Source: Colius striatus
Lineage: Eukaryota; Chordata; Aves; Coliiformes; Coliidae
Direction: 5' to 3'
NCBI RefSeq assembly: GCF_028858725.1
Contig: NC_084760.1
Span: forward strand, 55,577,367-55,641,366
DNA length: 64,000 nucleotides
The position numbers were made by a program, and so were the translations under genes. Under the pieces are notes generated by a model. It did no database searches, was not told where the DNA came from, and saw nothing but the letters and a program-made list of their open reading frames with translations. The stretch's first letter is position 1. Each line of letters begins with the position of its first letter. This document shows, one piece after another, positions 12,101-27,464 of the stretch.

Positions 12101-15100
12101 TATCATAAACATCCACTTAGAAAACAGATTAATTTTGAAATAAGTTTTTGTTGGCTTCACAACGCTTTGTACTGAATTTTTGTTTCTAGGACATTGAGGT
12201 ATTGCCACGTTTCTCTGAGAGTGCCTTTTTGCTCTTGCTACGTAGAGATTATTAAAGGAAAGGTGTGCAAGCTTACAAATTAAACCCTAAATTTACAACA
12301 GAAACCTGAATAACACCTGTTACAACAGCCCCACATAGACAGGGTGCACCTGATGGCCAGCACTGTCATATGCAGACTGATGATTCAGTCCTGAGGTGGC
12401 TATGAGTTACTTAGATGCAGTGTGGGAAATGTTATCAGTTTGAACATAACCCTTTCACTACATTACAATAGTTGAAAATATATCATAATTATCTTATTCC
12501 AATGGACAAAGGCATTCATTTGCTTCAGTAGAAACATTTCCTTGGTCTTGTGCATACCAAATCGAAACTCACAGAAAGGGTTTAATTTCTTCGTAAAGTG
12601 TTTGCAAGTTCCCTACCTCAACTTATCAGACTCCTATCTTATTATCTTCTCTTCCATCACAGTATTCCAAACAAATTTCTGTAGGTAACAACAGGTAGGT
12701 CTCCAGGTCCTGGACCCAGAAAGCCAGTTATTTACATTTTGCATTTGGAGGATTAGAGCTCTGCAAAAGCATTTTTCTAGACTATGCTGTAAAAAGTCAG
12801 CCTTTGTTTGATTTCTTAAATACTTTATTTTGACTTCTTTTTTAAACTGATGACAGGGAGCAGGTTCTCCTGTAGGCTACACCTCCATAACATTCAGCCA
12901 AAGTAATACTGGTACTGGAAACTGAATAGAGATCAATGAATTTTTTCACACTTATGTGGGCAAATTCTGCCTGTGAGAGAGCAGAGTAATTGTGTGTACA
13001 TATCAATTCTTCTGCTAAGACACTCTCAAAAAGAAAAAACAAGCAAAAAAACCTGGCAAGAGAAGAAAGTTCAATCCAGGAAAGCTTTTATCAAAACAGA
13101 AATTCCATGTGCCTCCAAATAGTGGGTATCAAATCAATGCCAAATTATTGAACACTCAGCTGTGTCATTCCCATATTGAATGTTAACAGAATTTGTTCTA
13201 TTAACATTAGATTTAGGGAGATGGGAATGGGGTCAGTTTCCAGCTGCCATGGCCCAAGTAGAGCAACTGTACATCTGGGAGAGGTCTCAGCTGAATGGCA
13301 GGGGACTTTGATCTGTGATGTATGCATTTACACCATGCGATACAGTCCACTTAATGTATATCTCTGCAATGTTTAGGATAGGACATTAGGCTGTTTACTG
13401 TCCACTGCCAGGTAGAAAGAAACTAAATCTGTCACAGTGAGTTAGAAAGGTGCCCCTCAGAATGGAATTAACACAATGTCAAATGATCTGAACCACCAGA
13501 GAATGGTTTCCACTTCCACAAAGTGAGATCTTAACTACTAAATTTGGTCTAGTAAATGAGCCTCTCAACCATATCACTATGGGACCAGCAGGAGAAGTAC
13601 ATGAATGCAGCTTGGGCCATGGCTCTTGATGTCTGATCACAGTGAACTTTGAGACCCGTGGGAAACCTTCCCATGCCACCAGTATACTCACGGTTCTTAG
13701 CAGGATGCCTGCATCTACAGGAGGCATCTACAGGAGGATAGGGGGGTTTGTATGTGCCATGACTAAAGAAAAGGAAGTCATGACAAATCTATTCAAATAT
13801 GAGTAAAAGACAGAGAAAAAGGAAAGTATACATTGTACATGCTAGAGAGAAATGCATTCTTCCATATGATTTTCTGATGCTTAGTAAATATTAATTAGGT
13901 TTTGCAGTCTGAGGCTCTTTCAGGATTCAAGCAAATTAGTTATTGAAAGCTATGAACAGACTATTTTGAGTTATAAATGAAAATAATTTATTTACTGGCA
14001 TGATGAAATCTGAAAACCTCCAATGAAAGACAGCAATTAAGGGACACAGTACTGAAACTGAAGAGGAAGAGAGGAAAGGAGAACTGTTACTGAAAAAGCT
14101 TTTTCTTTGCCTTTTTCAAACAAATGAAAAGTCATGATAAAAAATCCAGCATGGATTTAAGGTTAGAGATTGAAGAGAGATAAGGAGCTTAAGCCTGATG
14201 CATTAGCACCAACTGGTGCTGTACATATGCTCCTGTGGCATCTGATGTAGCTCTACCTGTGTAACTGCACAGTAGACCCAGAAACCAGAGAGGAAAAAGA
14301 AAACAACCAATTTGTCAGCTGGGCACACCACAAACTCTGCTTTTCCAGTCTGTACTACAGGTTAAGTAAAACTAATGAGAGCTTATCAGTGCCTTGATTA
14401 GATACAAGGCCAAGCATTGTCCTTTTCCTGGCAGAATGAATCTTTCTACCAAGGAAGTGTTCCTGCCTTAGCTTACCTAAGTGGGTTGCTTTTATTTGCA
14501 ACTGAATTAAAATTAGTACAAGAGCCATGGTAAATGTTCATGTTCAAATGGAAAGCAGGTTATTTCAAATATTTATTTTCTGTTTATTTCTAATTAAAAG
14601 AAGTCACACTAATTAAAAAACCCCACCCTTCCAACTCCTATATAAGAACTGAAAAAAATTGTTAAGAAAGCGCTCTTTTGGTTAAACTGGTAATTCTGGG
14701 AACAGATGGGGTCTCCTTCCAGGGCGGGATGTCTCAATTTCTCGTGTCCTCATGCTAGCAAAATTCTTAACAATAAATTTCTCAGAATAGGGGTTCTGCT
14801 TGAGAAAAGTTTATAGGAGCAGGCTCTGGGTTTCTCTGCTGACTATGCTAACAAGAGTGTCAGCTGTGATTTTGGTTCTTGTGATATGGATTAGATCCAA
14901 GCTGAGTTTGATTTTTTTCCAAGTCAATTAGGAATTATCTGAGAACCAAAGCAGCCAAATGAAATTGCTCTGATCTTGAAAAAGAAATTAAATTGCTTGT
15001 GTACTTCAGAAAGAAGAGAATCTTGCTATTTTTAAGAGGTAGGAAAGAAATTTACTTTGTTTTTCTGGTTACTCATAAGAAGATGCTCAGATATTATATT

Positions 15101-18100
15101 GAAGAAGAGTCAGCCAGAGAAAGAGAAACGGGAGAGAAGAGGAAAAAAATAGGCAATTGAAACTTTTCCTAAGCCAATTATTATATAGTATTTCAAACCA
15201 TGCACTACAAGCATTTTTCTTTATGCAAAAAAGTCCCCAACAAACCAGCACCATTCAAAAAATCATTATCTTGGGGCCTGGAGGTATGAAAGAGGTAGCT
15301 ACTTTGGATTTAACATAGAAGCAACTTCTGAGTCTTTCCCAGCTCTGTTTTGCTCTGTGGCACTCTGCTTTTCTACCCCAGGTTTTACTAACAACTACAA
15401 TAAATAATGTGCAAGGCCCAGTGTTAACGGATTTGAAACACATGCATCTCTGACTGAAATAGTTTTAATCTCATCTAGCTACATCAGTCGAATGAGATGA
15501 AACAACAGATATGTCTTGAGCCTCACCATAGTACAAGTTTCATTGCTTTTAGCTATGCCACTGCAAAGCAGGTGAAATATGCTTTAGTACTTCCTACTCT
15601 GAATGTGGGCTAAGTGATTGAAAAATGTGTTGAGAGATTTGTAGGTGAATTATATTATGTCAATTTTTTTTTTTCACATCTACAAAGATAAAAATCCAGT
15701 TATAGCAAGAACTAAGCATAACTGATAAGCCATCCCAGCTGAAGGCAGTGATAAAATGCTCTTGGACTTTAGAAGGGTAAAATTTTTACCTTAGAATATT
15801 TTTAATTAATTTGCTTTCAATGGAACAAAAATATGAGGGAAACAAACAAATGATATGCCATCTGCAGTTTCATTTATGCATCCATTGCATCTACTGTATC
15901 TTCACTTTATTTCCTTTGTATGAGACATATAAGCAGAGTTTTATTGATCTTCTTTTTATCATTCTCTCTGTATTTTCCTGGGAATAGATATGCTTCTAGA
16001 TCAGGCAGATATTGCAACTGTCATCAAATATTTAATGATTTTTCCAATTCTTGTGTCTTCAAATAATTCTGAAAAAAGATTTATGTGTCCATTGCTACAG
16101 TTTTGCTTGCTCGCTGGCAAAGGTAAAGTGCAAATAATGCAAGTGTGACAGAATATTAAGAGATTTTTAAAGCTGTAATTTGTCACAAGTTCAATTACTA
16201 AAATGTTGTTTTATAAAGCCATATTTATTAAAACTCCCCCCCCCAGTGTATTGGGCAACAATACACATTTTTCTTCTCCTTTGCTAAGCATAAAATGTCA
16301 TCAACGTTTACTACTATGTAAATTTTGGTTTTGTTATGAAGAAAATATTACTGTATTTCACTTCTGGCCTTCATATAATTTTTTTTGTTCTTATCACACT
16401 TAGCCATTACTAATGGAAACATTTCCTAATATTAAAGCAAAGAGATTTTCAGCTGTTGAGCAGTTTATGTCACATGAAATGGATAGAAAATACAGTTCAG
16501 GAAGGCTGCATTAAACTAAATCACCCCTGTCCACAGTATGCTTCCTACTAATAGCTATTCATTTACAAATTCATTCTGTGCATTAAAGAAGAACTAATTA
16601 TGCCAGTAATATACAGGTAAAGTTGCCAAGATTATGGCAGTCATCATGCTATTAGCAAAGAGGGAGGCAGTACAGATCAGGAGCAGCAGCATTGGTTTAT
16701 GTGCAGATACCAGCTTTCTCTTCCGCATGGCACATTGAACCCCGCAAATTCCATCATAGAGATGTCTTGGTTGTTCAAGAGAGCCTTTTGATTTCTTTGG
16801 AGAATAAAAGGTTTAAGAATAAAAGATTCTTTCATTTTAGAATGCCAGAAATTTTGCCTGTTTCAAAGGATGAGAAATCTATGTGAGATAGAATCAAATC
16901 CTTACATTTTGTGGTTTACTTCTATTCTGAGGGAAGTGAGAGAGTCCATAAATAGGGAGTATTCCTGTTGGGGTAAACTTTTTAATTTTGTCTTTAATGC
17001 CATCAGTTCATAGTCTGAAAGCTTCTGAGAGACAGTAAAACAAGGCATGAAATCTCTTAGATTTCTGTTCCATTTGGGGGTAATGAACATTGCAGCGTGC
17101 CTTGATAAGTTTTTCTTTAGAGTCCCTCAGTCCTGTAATGTGATAATCAGTTTACAGAATCTAAGACCCCAAACATGCGTTTGTGCTGTTTAGCCCTCGT
17201 TCTGCTGAGATGTTTGTGTAGTGAGTTTCAACTGAACTTGTTCAGGGAACAGGTTTTACGCAACAGCTGTAGGTCACATTGCATGTGCACTCTTCCAAAC
17301 AAAAAGGCAGATGGTAGTCACAAAGATATCCAGAAGAAGTAACCAAAGGTAGTGCCTGGCAGCCTTGTTTAAGGTTTATGGAGGATGAGGTAAGCAATGC
17401 TCTAAGTTGAAAGTTCTCACTGTAATAATTGTTTGCTAACTCAAGGGAGACTTAAAAATCCTGCACAAACGTTGACCTGTCATTGACAAGCAAGAGGAAC
17501 CCAGAACAGTGAGGACTCAGGAGCTGTTGTCCCTTGTCCTCTGAGTTGCACATAAGAAATCCTGGACAGACAGCCTGCTGCTTGTGTATGTGTTGGTTTG
17601 AGAAGATGGACAAGTGCAACCTGCAAGAGAGCATCACTTCATCTTCCATAAGATCTCACCCTGATTCTTGTTCTATTAACTGTTGAGACAATTATGAACA
17701 TAACCTAGAACATAACCTTCAGAGCAATTTTATGTCTCCAATTGTTTTTGTAACTGAATAGGATGAAGTTTTTTGATTAAAATTTTATAAAAGCAACCCC
17801 CAAACAGGGCAGTATTAAGAACATGAATGTGGAGGGTTGAAGACTGGCAAAGTTAGAAGTGACTGCTACTGCTGTTGAACTTCATTAATACTTCATTAAT
17901 GACTACTCCTACTACTGGGTGATGATAGATGTTTACTAGTTCATTTGCATGAGAAATCTGTGGTTTTAAACTTGATTAAAACTTTTTCTTAAAAGCTGTC
18001 ATTCATATTTTTAGGCAGCACAGTGCTAAACTAGAGCCTGCACAGGATAAACTCACTAGCTTCCTGAAATATATGGGAAATGGGTTCAAATTGGTGGTGT

Positions 18101-21100
18101 TCTGCAACTGAAAGCTTCCTTAGATAATGTGTCATATGTAATTGATGAATTAAAAAGACAAAATTAACAGAAAAAATATAATACCAGGTATAGAATATGA
18201 CTACTTTCTAAAAAACACATGGTGTAAGAATCAGCACCACCAATTATTGATGCTATTTCTAATTCGATATCATTAAGCAGCCAGTAATCTACAGAGCATG
18301 AAACTAAGTGCTATGAAAGATGTCTGTAAATTCACTTCAAATGCTGATACTATAGTGCGTAGAGGTTCTTGTGAATCACAAAATGCAGTTTATGTAGGCT
18401 TTGCTCCATGAAAATTCTGTCTTAGCAGCTGTGAAAGTCTAGTTTGAATCAGCAATGAAAAAATCCATTTCACTGACCACAAAGACGAGCCCAGGCTGAC
18501 ATACATTCCTCCTAGCTACATATATTTTATTTACTGTTTTCTTTTAGAAATAAACATTCTGGAATAAAATTAGTTTAATTTGAGTAACCAAAGGTTTGCA
18601 CTGTCTCTGTCTCAATGCATTTGCCTTTTAGGGCATGAATCTCTAGAATTTCAAAGTACTCCTGAAAGATTTCAAAGCCATGGACTAGCTATAGCACAAA
18701 GAAAGAGGGGTGAGCGATAGAAGGAAGGAAGGCACAAAGAAAGAAGGAACAAAACAGTGGATGGATGCTTTTTCATAATCAATGAGGAAAGAACAAAACA
18801 CATCTTAATCTTGCCTTTTCTTCTTAGACTTTTCCTATCCAGTGCTGATGTTTTTTTCCAAACATGGTCAATCCTTTCTTCTTCATTGTTTCCCTGTAAA
18901 TATACATGTTATCCAAACAAATGTAGCACAAGGGATCTAGAGACTTTCTATATCTCATGTTGTAGGAGCTGCTATCTGAAGCCCTATTTCCAAATCCCAG
19001 ATTTACTTTCCCTCCCTGTCAGACAGTCTTGATTACCGAGTTAGAGAAATTGATTCATAAGGAAAGGTTAAGGAGCTAAATACAAATAGCTTGGCTGCAG
19101 GATGACTAAGACAGATGGGAACATCATAATAGGCTGCAGAGTACTATTGCACTGAGAAGGAAGGGCCTCTGGGGAAAGGCATAAAACATAATCTGGCTCA
19201 ATTTGAGTCTTCCAATTGTCACTGGAACCATTATGGTGAAAAGGGAAGCAGGTGGCTGCTTTACATACTGTTTTGAATTTTAAAAAGTCTCAGCAGAAGC
19301 ACTTTGCCAGTTATGGGTTATCATATGAGTGCAATATTTGCCCTGCTCCTTCAGATCAAAGCTCTATCCAGCTGCAAATCCTGACTCCTGCAATGCCATG
19401 AAACAGACAGTGTTGAACTGAGAAAATGTGCAGTGTTCCCGCACTTGATCTTCTTCCTAGCAGTTTGTGGTGTAGGATTTTCTTGATATTTACATTAAGA
19501 CCATTATGTTTAACAACCAGCCCTCCATTATTCATCTGCTTCTAAGCCCATTAATAATTTTGACATTGGGAGTGATTTTCCCAGTTTAGATATGCATGGA
19601 ATGAACTACGGTAATCAGTAGATTGTGTGTTCTTAGCTATTGTGTTGAAAGACACAGTAGTTGTCTTTCCAGTTGTGCAGACCTCGAATTCAAGCTTTGT
19701 TTCACTTGCCTCTTTTCCACCATTCATGGTCTATGTGGTCTCTTCTCTTAAACTCTTCCCCTAAACAGCCATTCCACACGTCCCGTTATCTTTGCTGCCT
19801 TTCTTTGTCTACATTTTCAAGTCAACAATGTATTTTTAAGATTATAGCTGGAGTGCACCAGTACTCATGATGTGAGGCTGTCACAACCTGTGATCCTTTT
19901 GTTTATGGGTCTTTTGACTACTGCTGAGCAGGCATGACATATTGACAGTGCTCTGCTGTGACCCAGCATCTCTTTCCTTCATAGTGGTAGTAAATAATAT
20001 TGTCTTTGTATCAATGTGATTGTTTTGTCCCAGGTGTCTTACTTTGAAGCACTGGATGTTGAAAATATGTTATCTTTGATCCCAATCTAACATTTGTAAA
20101 TGTGCAGTAGGGAGAGACCTTTTACTTTTCCCACCAAGTAGAAAGAAAAAGATTGTTCTTTCTTCCTACAAAGTTAAGGTTACACGGAGATGGTCAGTTT
20201 CAAAAGAATGGTTTTTTTCCTTGGTCCACGAGCCAAAGCCATGGGATTACTGGACAGGCAAGAATTCTCATATTCTATGTTTCTTCTCTGTGTGAAATAG
20301 CTTGCTGCATTCAGGAACAGTTGTAATGTAAGGAAGATGAAGAGTGTATGATTTATATAGGTAGAAGTGAGGTAGAGAAGTAGATTTATACTGCGGAAGA
20401 CAAACAAGTTCACTGTGGCAATGCTTTTATTAAAATATCCACAGGTTACTTTAGACTGTATAGAATACACAGATCATGGCTAGAGTTAGAAGCTATTCAG
20501 TACAGATCTCTCTCTATATATATGTATGTGTATGCAAAGTTCAATTAAACCCCTGTACAAGTTGTTTGAGTTTGCTAAGAGCTTTGTCAATAAATACATA
20601 GACCTTTCTTTTGTAATGAATATATCTTTAACCTATGGAGTAGCATATATAATTTCTGAAATCTCTCTGATAAAATCACTTTGAAACTGAAAGGATTCTA
20701 AGATCCACTTATGTCAATATCTTCCTATCTGTAGAAGAACATATTCTCTCTAAAAATAAACCTTTTTTGTTCAGAGATATTGGCAAGATTAGGAGAATAC
20801 AGGAATCTGAGAAAAAAGTTACTTAGTGTACATACATAGTTTGTGCTATTCAGTAGCTGTCATAGTATATTTAAAAACTGATGTTCAAGCAATTAACACA
20901 TTAATGATAACATCTCAAGCTATAATTTAATTGAAGCTTTATGGCTGAGACACAATAAAGATAAAAAAATGTCAGACACTTACTGTTCTTTGGGAAATGT
21001 AAAAGGGGCATGCAACTTGAACATGTCACAGTGCTCATTTCACTTTATAATCTTCCAGAGGCTTTCCAGAAAAAACTCAAATACGTGTATTTTGACCCTT

Positions 21101-22694
21101 ATGTGTGTAAAAGAACATCTGCCATTGTTATCTTTGTGATCTGCAAAACCAAAGCTGTGACAAAAGGGTTCTGTAAATTAAAACAAAACACTGCCTAGTG
21201 TAATAATATGTACAATTGTTTAGGAAAAACACATTTCAAATGAAAACCTAAATACAAATTATGATTTTCATCAAAATCATGACATGTATACAAACACTCA
21301 CACAGACAAAATAATGCACTTACATTGATAACATTACACTGGACACTGTAGCACCTTTAAAATTACTGGCAAATGACTGAGTAATTTAGTAAAAGCTATT
21401 TTTCCTAATAGAAATGCACCTTAGCATTCATGACATGTATTATAAATATGGATTTTGTCCAAAAACTTCAGCTTCCATTTTTTCAATGAAAAAACCCACA
21501 AGGGTATCAGAGACATTTGTAACCTAGGAAAATATCAACCTATCAAGCATTTAATTGCAGAGTATCAGCTATCACTTCTATCATACTGCTTTCTCTAAGT
21601 ATGTGTTTTCCTGTAATCAAATTACAAATGAAAGTTGTATTTGTTCATAATATATCATTGGATTCCGACAAAGAGATCCCCTGTAATTGGATATGCTCTT
21701 AAAATCTTCACTTTTTTCCATTGTCTGGCCTAGTGGGGAAACAGACAAGTGTAGCATTGATTCTTTCTCTTCCAGATTTATTCATTGTTTTAGAAGGAAA
21801 TTTATCTCTACAGACTTAAATGTCTTTAGTACTGTGATTTTGATTTGGAACACTGAATAAGACACTGATGAACATGAAACTTTTTCTAGATTAAATAAAT
21901 GATGTGTAAACCATTTTTCTGTTTTGCTCTATGGAAACAATGCCAAGCTCCCGTGGTTCATATACAGTATTGTGAAAAAAATCACAGTCCAAATACTGCA
22001 TGCAATTGCTTTCCTTTTGTAGTATATTGTTTTGAACGTGCCTCATTTTCAGTATTCGTGGACTTTGTGATAAAAGAATAAAACCTAAATATTCATTTAT
22101 AGCTTCTATTTTTAAATAATTTGTATTTTTATATTATGCTTCAGAAGAAGAGTGAAGCAGCCTTCTAATGACTATATTTCATGTTACTGAAACCACAAAA
22201 AAATGACAAAATACAAGTGATATTGAATACATTTGTGTATGCCATATCCATGAATGCCTAAACTTTTAAACTTTTCTGTTATTTTTTAAGTTCTTGCTAA
22301 TTCTTTTCTGTATGATGAAATATCAGCCAATAAATGAAAGAAACAGTTCTCTACTCTATCACTGCAATACTTTGTGTACTTAATTTTTGTTCTAGACAAA
22401 ATCACATGCTATACTACTTGTGCATCAGGTCTATGCTACTTGTCTTTAGAGCCAGTCCCTTAAAAGTGTAACCTGTTTGTCCTCTCTCATTTGAATTGAC
22501 AATGTCAGCAACTACTTCCACTAACCCTACAGTTACAGACTCCATAATCTGTTTTTTAAATTTGCCTACAAGTATCTTGTGCTGTCCTTTTTCTCAGAAT
22601 GATACCATATTTTGGTGTATTTATAATGTATCAGGATTTAAAAGTTTCCAGCTTTCCAGCTCTGTCTGCAAAATGTCTTCATCGTTCTTTTTCA
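6146..22694. other. Intergenic, no gene seen
   Basis: About 16.5 kb of AT-rich DNA with only short random open frames. Minor items: a C9 run near 16238, a 13-bp unit repeated twice in tandem (GCATCTACAGGAG, 13711-13736), a GAAGG-rich purine patch at 18719-18750, and a short TA/TG simple repeat at 20508-20535. No RNA gene, recognisable transposable element or conserved coding exon was identified. Confidence 0.65.
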
Positions 22695-23592
22695 GACTAT
22701 CCTTTGCCAGTTGGCTGATGACACCAAACTGGGAGGACTGGCTGATTCCCCAGAAGGTTGTGCTGCCATTCAGCAGGATCTTGACTGGCTTGAGAGTTGG
22801 GCAGAGACGAACCTCATGAGGTTCAACAAGGACAAGTGTAGAGTCCTGCACCTGGGAAGGAACAACCCCATGCACCAGTACAGGCTGGGGGTCAAACTGC
22901 TGGAGAGCAGCTCTGCACAGAGAGACCTGGCAGTCCTGATTGATAATAAACTAAATATGAGCCAGCAATGTGCCCTTGTGGCCAAGAAGGCCAATGACAT
23001 CCTGGGATGCATCAAGAAGAGTGTGGCCAGCAGGTCAAGGGAGGTTCCTCTCCCCCTCTACTCTGCCCTGGTGAGGCCTCATCTGGAGTCCTGTGTCCAG
23101 TTCCAGCTCCCCAGCTCAAGAAGGACAGAGAACTTCTGGAGAGAGTCCAGCACAGGGCTACCAAGATGATCAGGGGACTGGAGCATCTTGCTTAAGAGGA
23201 AAGACTGTCGGATCTGGAACTGTTCATCCTGAAGGATACTGAGGGGTGACCTCATTAATACTCACAAGTATTTGAAATGTGTATGTCAAGAGAATGGGGC
23301 AACACTTTTTTTCTTTAGTGTCCAGTGATAGGTCTAGGGGTAATGGACAAAAGCTGGAACACAAAGAGTTCCACTTAAACTTGAGGAAAAACCTCTTTAC
23401 TGTGAGGGTGAGGGAGCAGTGGCACAGGCTGCCCAGTGAGGGTGTGGACTCTCCTTCTCTGGAGGTTTTCAAAACCCACTTGGATGCGTTGCTGTGTGAT
23501 CTGATCTACGTGGACTTCCTTCAGCAAGGAGTTTGGCCTAGATGACCTTTAGAGGTCCCTTCCAACCCCTAGCACTCTGTGATTCTATAATT
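22695..23592 (+). repeat. CR1 LINE, 5'-truncated (+), RT C-terminus and 3' UTR
   Basis: A 5'-truncated non-LTR retrotransposon copy. It opens inside the reverse transcriptase at the catalytic motif ([16 protein letters not shown] from about 22709) and continues through [19 protein letters not shown] and [21 protein letters not shown] frameshift near 23100 moves the following [19 protein letters not shown] stretch into another frame, and a stop follows at about 23193. The 3' UTR follows, ending in the CR1 tail with AGGTCCCTTCCAACCCCTAG and an octamer-like terminus near 23592. The catalytic aspartates are present, but the truncation and the frameshift make the copy dead. The 3' end and wording match the copies at 34066 and 38232, suggesting related subfamilies. 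Confidence 0.95.
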
Positions 23593-26500
23593 ACCAAAGC
23601 CTACAAAAATGGTTAAGCCACAGCTAGTCTGAGGGCTCTACTTTTCCTTTTGACCTTTTTGTTGAAATGCTGAATGTCTTTGAGAAGTTCAGAACTTCAG
23701 CCTGACTGATGAAGACAAACAAAAATTAGTGTCAGAGCAAAGCAACTTTCTCTCTTTACAAATAAAACACAAAATTGCAGTAAGAGCAAGCATTGGTGAA
23801 TGTATTGGATCAGACTGAAAGAGACAAGGGGAAGTACCTCAGAGCACTGCCTTTAAAGCCAAGTCGTTGGACGTGTTAAGTTTGCAGCAAAACCTGGGGA
23901 ATTCAAAACAGGACGTGCTGCTGGCATACTGACCTGAAGGCTGGCCGAGTCACCCTTGAGCTTGGAGAGTCTTGTTTAATAACTTACAGAACAAACAAGC
24001 ACTAGCACTGACAAAAAGCATGTGTCTCTAATAAGATGCTTATTCTTTCCAGGACCTTCTCATGCTTAAAGACTGGCCACTGTGTTCAGAGTTCAGCTGT
24101 ACGTTATATAAGGCCAGTCAGATTCACTTTAGCTTAATGTGTGCTATTTTGGCTGTGGTGTCAGGGAACAGTAATTAGTTTTGCTGCCATAAAAGCAGCT
24201 CAATCAGCTCTCTTTTTCTGAGATACAGAGGAGCAGTTTTTCTCAAGTAAAGGAAACTTGTCCATATTTATGTGCACTGTATTTTTCTTCTGAAGTAAAC
24301 AAAGAAGCACTTGCTGGGAACAAAAATCATTACTGTCCACAATACCTAGAAGAATCAATAAGGATTTGTTTTTTAGAATATTTTTGTCTGTCCACTATTG
24401 AGGCAATGTGCCATGTCTGTAACTTGGAGTGAAGGATTATGACAGCTATTTTGATAGTCATGGAAGACAAAGGACATGAAGTGAACCAGGATGAATGTAC
24501 AGTGGTAAGGTTCAGAGCCTGAGGCTGCTGCTTTTGAGGAAGCTGAACAGTAAATAGGACTGACTATAATCAGGATGATTTCAGTCAGTGGCCTCTGTTC
24601 GCTGACTTTAATGGAAATCCAAGTAAAAAGATGTTTCCATTTGGCCTTCATATTGTACTTACATGTACAAGGACCACCACATGGGACAATGTAAAATCCA
24701 GGGAAAGGTGAGACCTTGTAGAAGGGAGATTAATTTCACCTATTGCTAGAGAACCTAAGCTCATGGTCTGAGTAGTAAAGGTTTTATCAGTAGGAAATAG
24801 TCTTATCCGTAGGAAAGGCAGCAAGAGAGAAAATATACTCCAAAGAGTGATGCATTCTGCATGTGTTGGACATCCATCTCAGGATGGATTGTGTGAATTG
24901 CCCTGGAGCTGTTTCTCTTTTCTTTTCTTTTTTTTTGTAAAAGATTAGTTTGCTATTCTAGCCAAGATGTTTAGTTTCTGATTGGCTGAAGTTAAGTAAA
25001 TTGAGCTTTGTGCTGTCTGTCTAAACAGAAGAACATATTTTGTTGTGTTCCTTAGATATGCCTGCATTGTACCAAGCATTTTGATAATATTATTGCTTAT
25101 ATAATATCAAAAAACTATTCTTACACTTTGTCAATTCTTCAAATTAAAATGATGGAGAATAAAAGAATAATATTGATTGTAAACAATATTTATCTTCCTA
25201 TCTTGCTTATGTAGTGTCTTTTCATGCAGATCAAAGCTTAACAGGAAGCATGAAATACTGTGAGGTGTGGAACCAAGCAAGTTACGTTTGCAGGTGTCAA
25301 AAGATATAGAAGGTTTATTTATAAAGGTAAAGAAAACAGTGCTCTTTCTAAACAACACATTTTTATTTCCTGTTGTCTTCTCCAGTAATTGCAAAGACTC
25401 TGGAAGTCTTTGGGCATTTTACAAGAATATAAAGGCTACAAAGCATTACAGCAATAGTATTCTCCCCTTCCCTCCTGGCTTTTTTAATTTTTGTCTTTTC
25501 TCAACAAAGCCCATCTGTTTCTTTTTTAAATAGGTGTGATCTTCCCTTAGGCTGACTGTATTGTACTTGGAGAGGGTTTTGTTATTAATCAAAATAGAAT
25601 ACAATTCTAGATAATCAGCAGAGGCAGTCTGTATGCAGAAAGGTGTCTTGTTGCAGGCAGCCCAATGTGGGACACAATATTGTGAAGTCAAATTTAGTTT
25701 CCCTTCTCATGTGCTGGCAGAAAGAGTCAGCTACAGAAGCAAGTGATACATGCCTGTATTAGGTAGTGGGAAAGAAGAAAGTGTAATATAAAGCTGGTTG
25801 ACGGATGGGGTCATGATTCATGATTGGGAAAGATCACCAGTAACTGGTAAGGCAAATGAGCAAAGAAACATTAAAAACCAAAGGCCAACGAAGATTGTGC
25901 AAAGCCTGATTACACTTTTCTGGGTTTTGGGCCTTCTAAAGAGCCAAGCTGTAAGCAGTCAGTCTCCCATGAAGTGGGTATTTCGGCAGTGAACAAGCAA
26001 TGGTTGGAGCCCAGCAAGCTAGTACTGGGGTTTCTAGCTCTCAGAGGCCACAGAAGTGTCTGTCTGTCCTGAGAGCCCACAGGCAGGTTGGTCTGTACTG
26101 AGGTGTGGAGGCCTGGGCTAACTCTGCATCTGGATGTCATGAGAGCAGTGTGGTAAATGGCCTAGAATTGGTGCTCAACCATATCATATCGCATAATAAA
26201 ATTTATGATGTAATTTCCAGCTCAAGTGCTTGATCCAGTGACTCATACTACATAGTGTATCTCTGAAGACTTCAGTAGTGCCATGGGCATATTACAGGTT
26301 CAGAGTGAGAAGTAGCGAGGTAGAAGCTATATATGAACTAAGAGCATCTATGCTTCATAGAAAACTATGGAGTCTAGGACTTTTGAACTTCCAGATTGAG
26401 GGCTGTGACCACTGCATGCTATTTTCTTCAGTCTTGTGAGCATTCTCTGGCATAACTTTTTATAACTAATCCAAGAGCCCAAGTTTGATTGGCTTTGAAA

Positions 26501-27464
26501 TACCTGGAATACCTGCCCGTATCTTTTCCTTGATAGCAGGAAGACTGAGGAGAGAAGGGACAGCATGGATGTCTCTGCAAATATTCGATTTTCTCTTTGA
26601 AACAGTAACTAGGACTCTCAGAGGGGGTTAGTGATTACATTCTTGGAATGCGTAAACAATAAGACAGCCCTTGTGACCAGTTTAAAAATGTATAAAAACC
26701 CCACTTGCCTTCAGGAAAGTTAATAGTCATTTCCTCTGGAGACAAATATCAATTCAGAGGAGCAAAAGATAGAAAAGAATGAACCATGTTCCTGTAAGAG
26801 CATGGGGTCACTGTCATGCAATTCTAGACATTGTTGCAAAAGCTGGAATATTAAATCTCACTGAGTGGAGAAATGGATGCAGACTAAGGGCAACCTAGGG
26901 GGAAATAAGACTGAAATAAGTTTACTTTCTCAGTAGTATGTAAAGAATGTCTCCAATATTGTGCCCACTAGAATAGCATCTCTGGGCAGTGCAAGAATAA
27001 TCATAGGTAGAAATTACACTTTGCTCCTAGAATCACATGAACAAGAATAAAAGCCATGTCTGAGAGAACGTGATCCATAAATTTCAACAAGCTGTCTTAC
27101 TCTTAATGACATTTGAGTATATTCTGAGATTTCTTGACATAATGAGATTTTGAGATGGGTTAGAGGATGTCTTTATTCCTTAAATCCTGTGGAATTGCTG
27201 ATTACTGCCTGATTTTCTTCCCTATTCGTATTTGGTTTTTTTAGATGTTCTCTACTGGAGTTGTTAAAACAATATATTTGACTAAATCTCTTCTGACAGA
27301 GCTATGAGATAAACTTTATTTTAAAAATTAAACTAAAATTTACCCAGGTGAGATAGCCCCTGAGAATTATCTCTTCCATTTTCAAGACAAGACTGCAACA
27401 GGGAATGTTGTTTTTGACTTTAGGAAAGAGAACTGTTGGAAAGTGACACTATCCTAAGGCAAAG
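23593..27464. other. Intergenic, no gene seen
   Basis: Non-coding AT-rich DNA between two CR1 copies. Open frames are under 95 codons with no recognisable domain. Nothing else identified. Confidence 0.65.

Noticed and set aside
13479..13727. 82-codon - strand open frame with protein-like appearance
   Set aside because: No motif or family could be recognised and the flanking DNA gives no support. A translated search would be needed.
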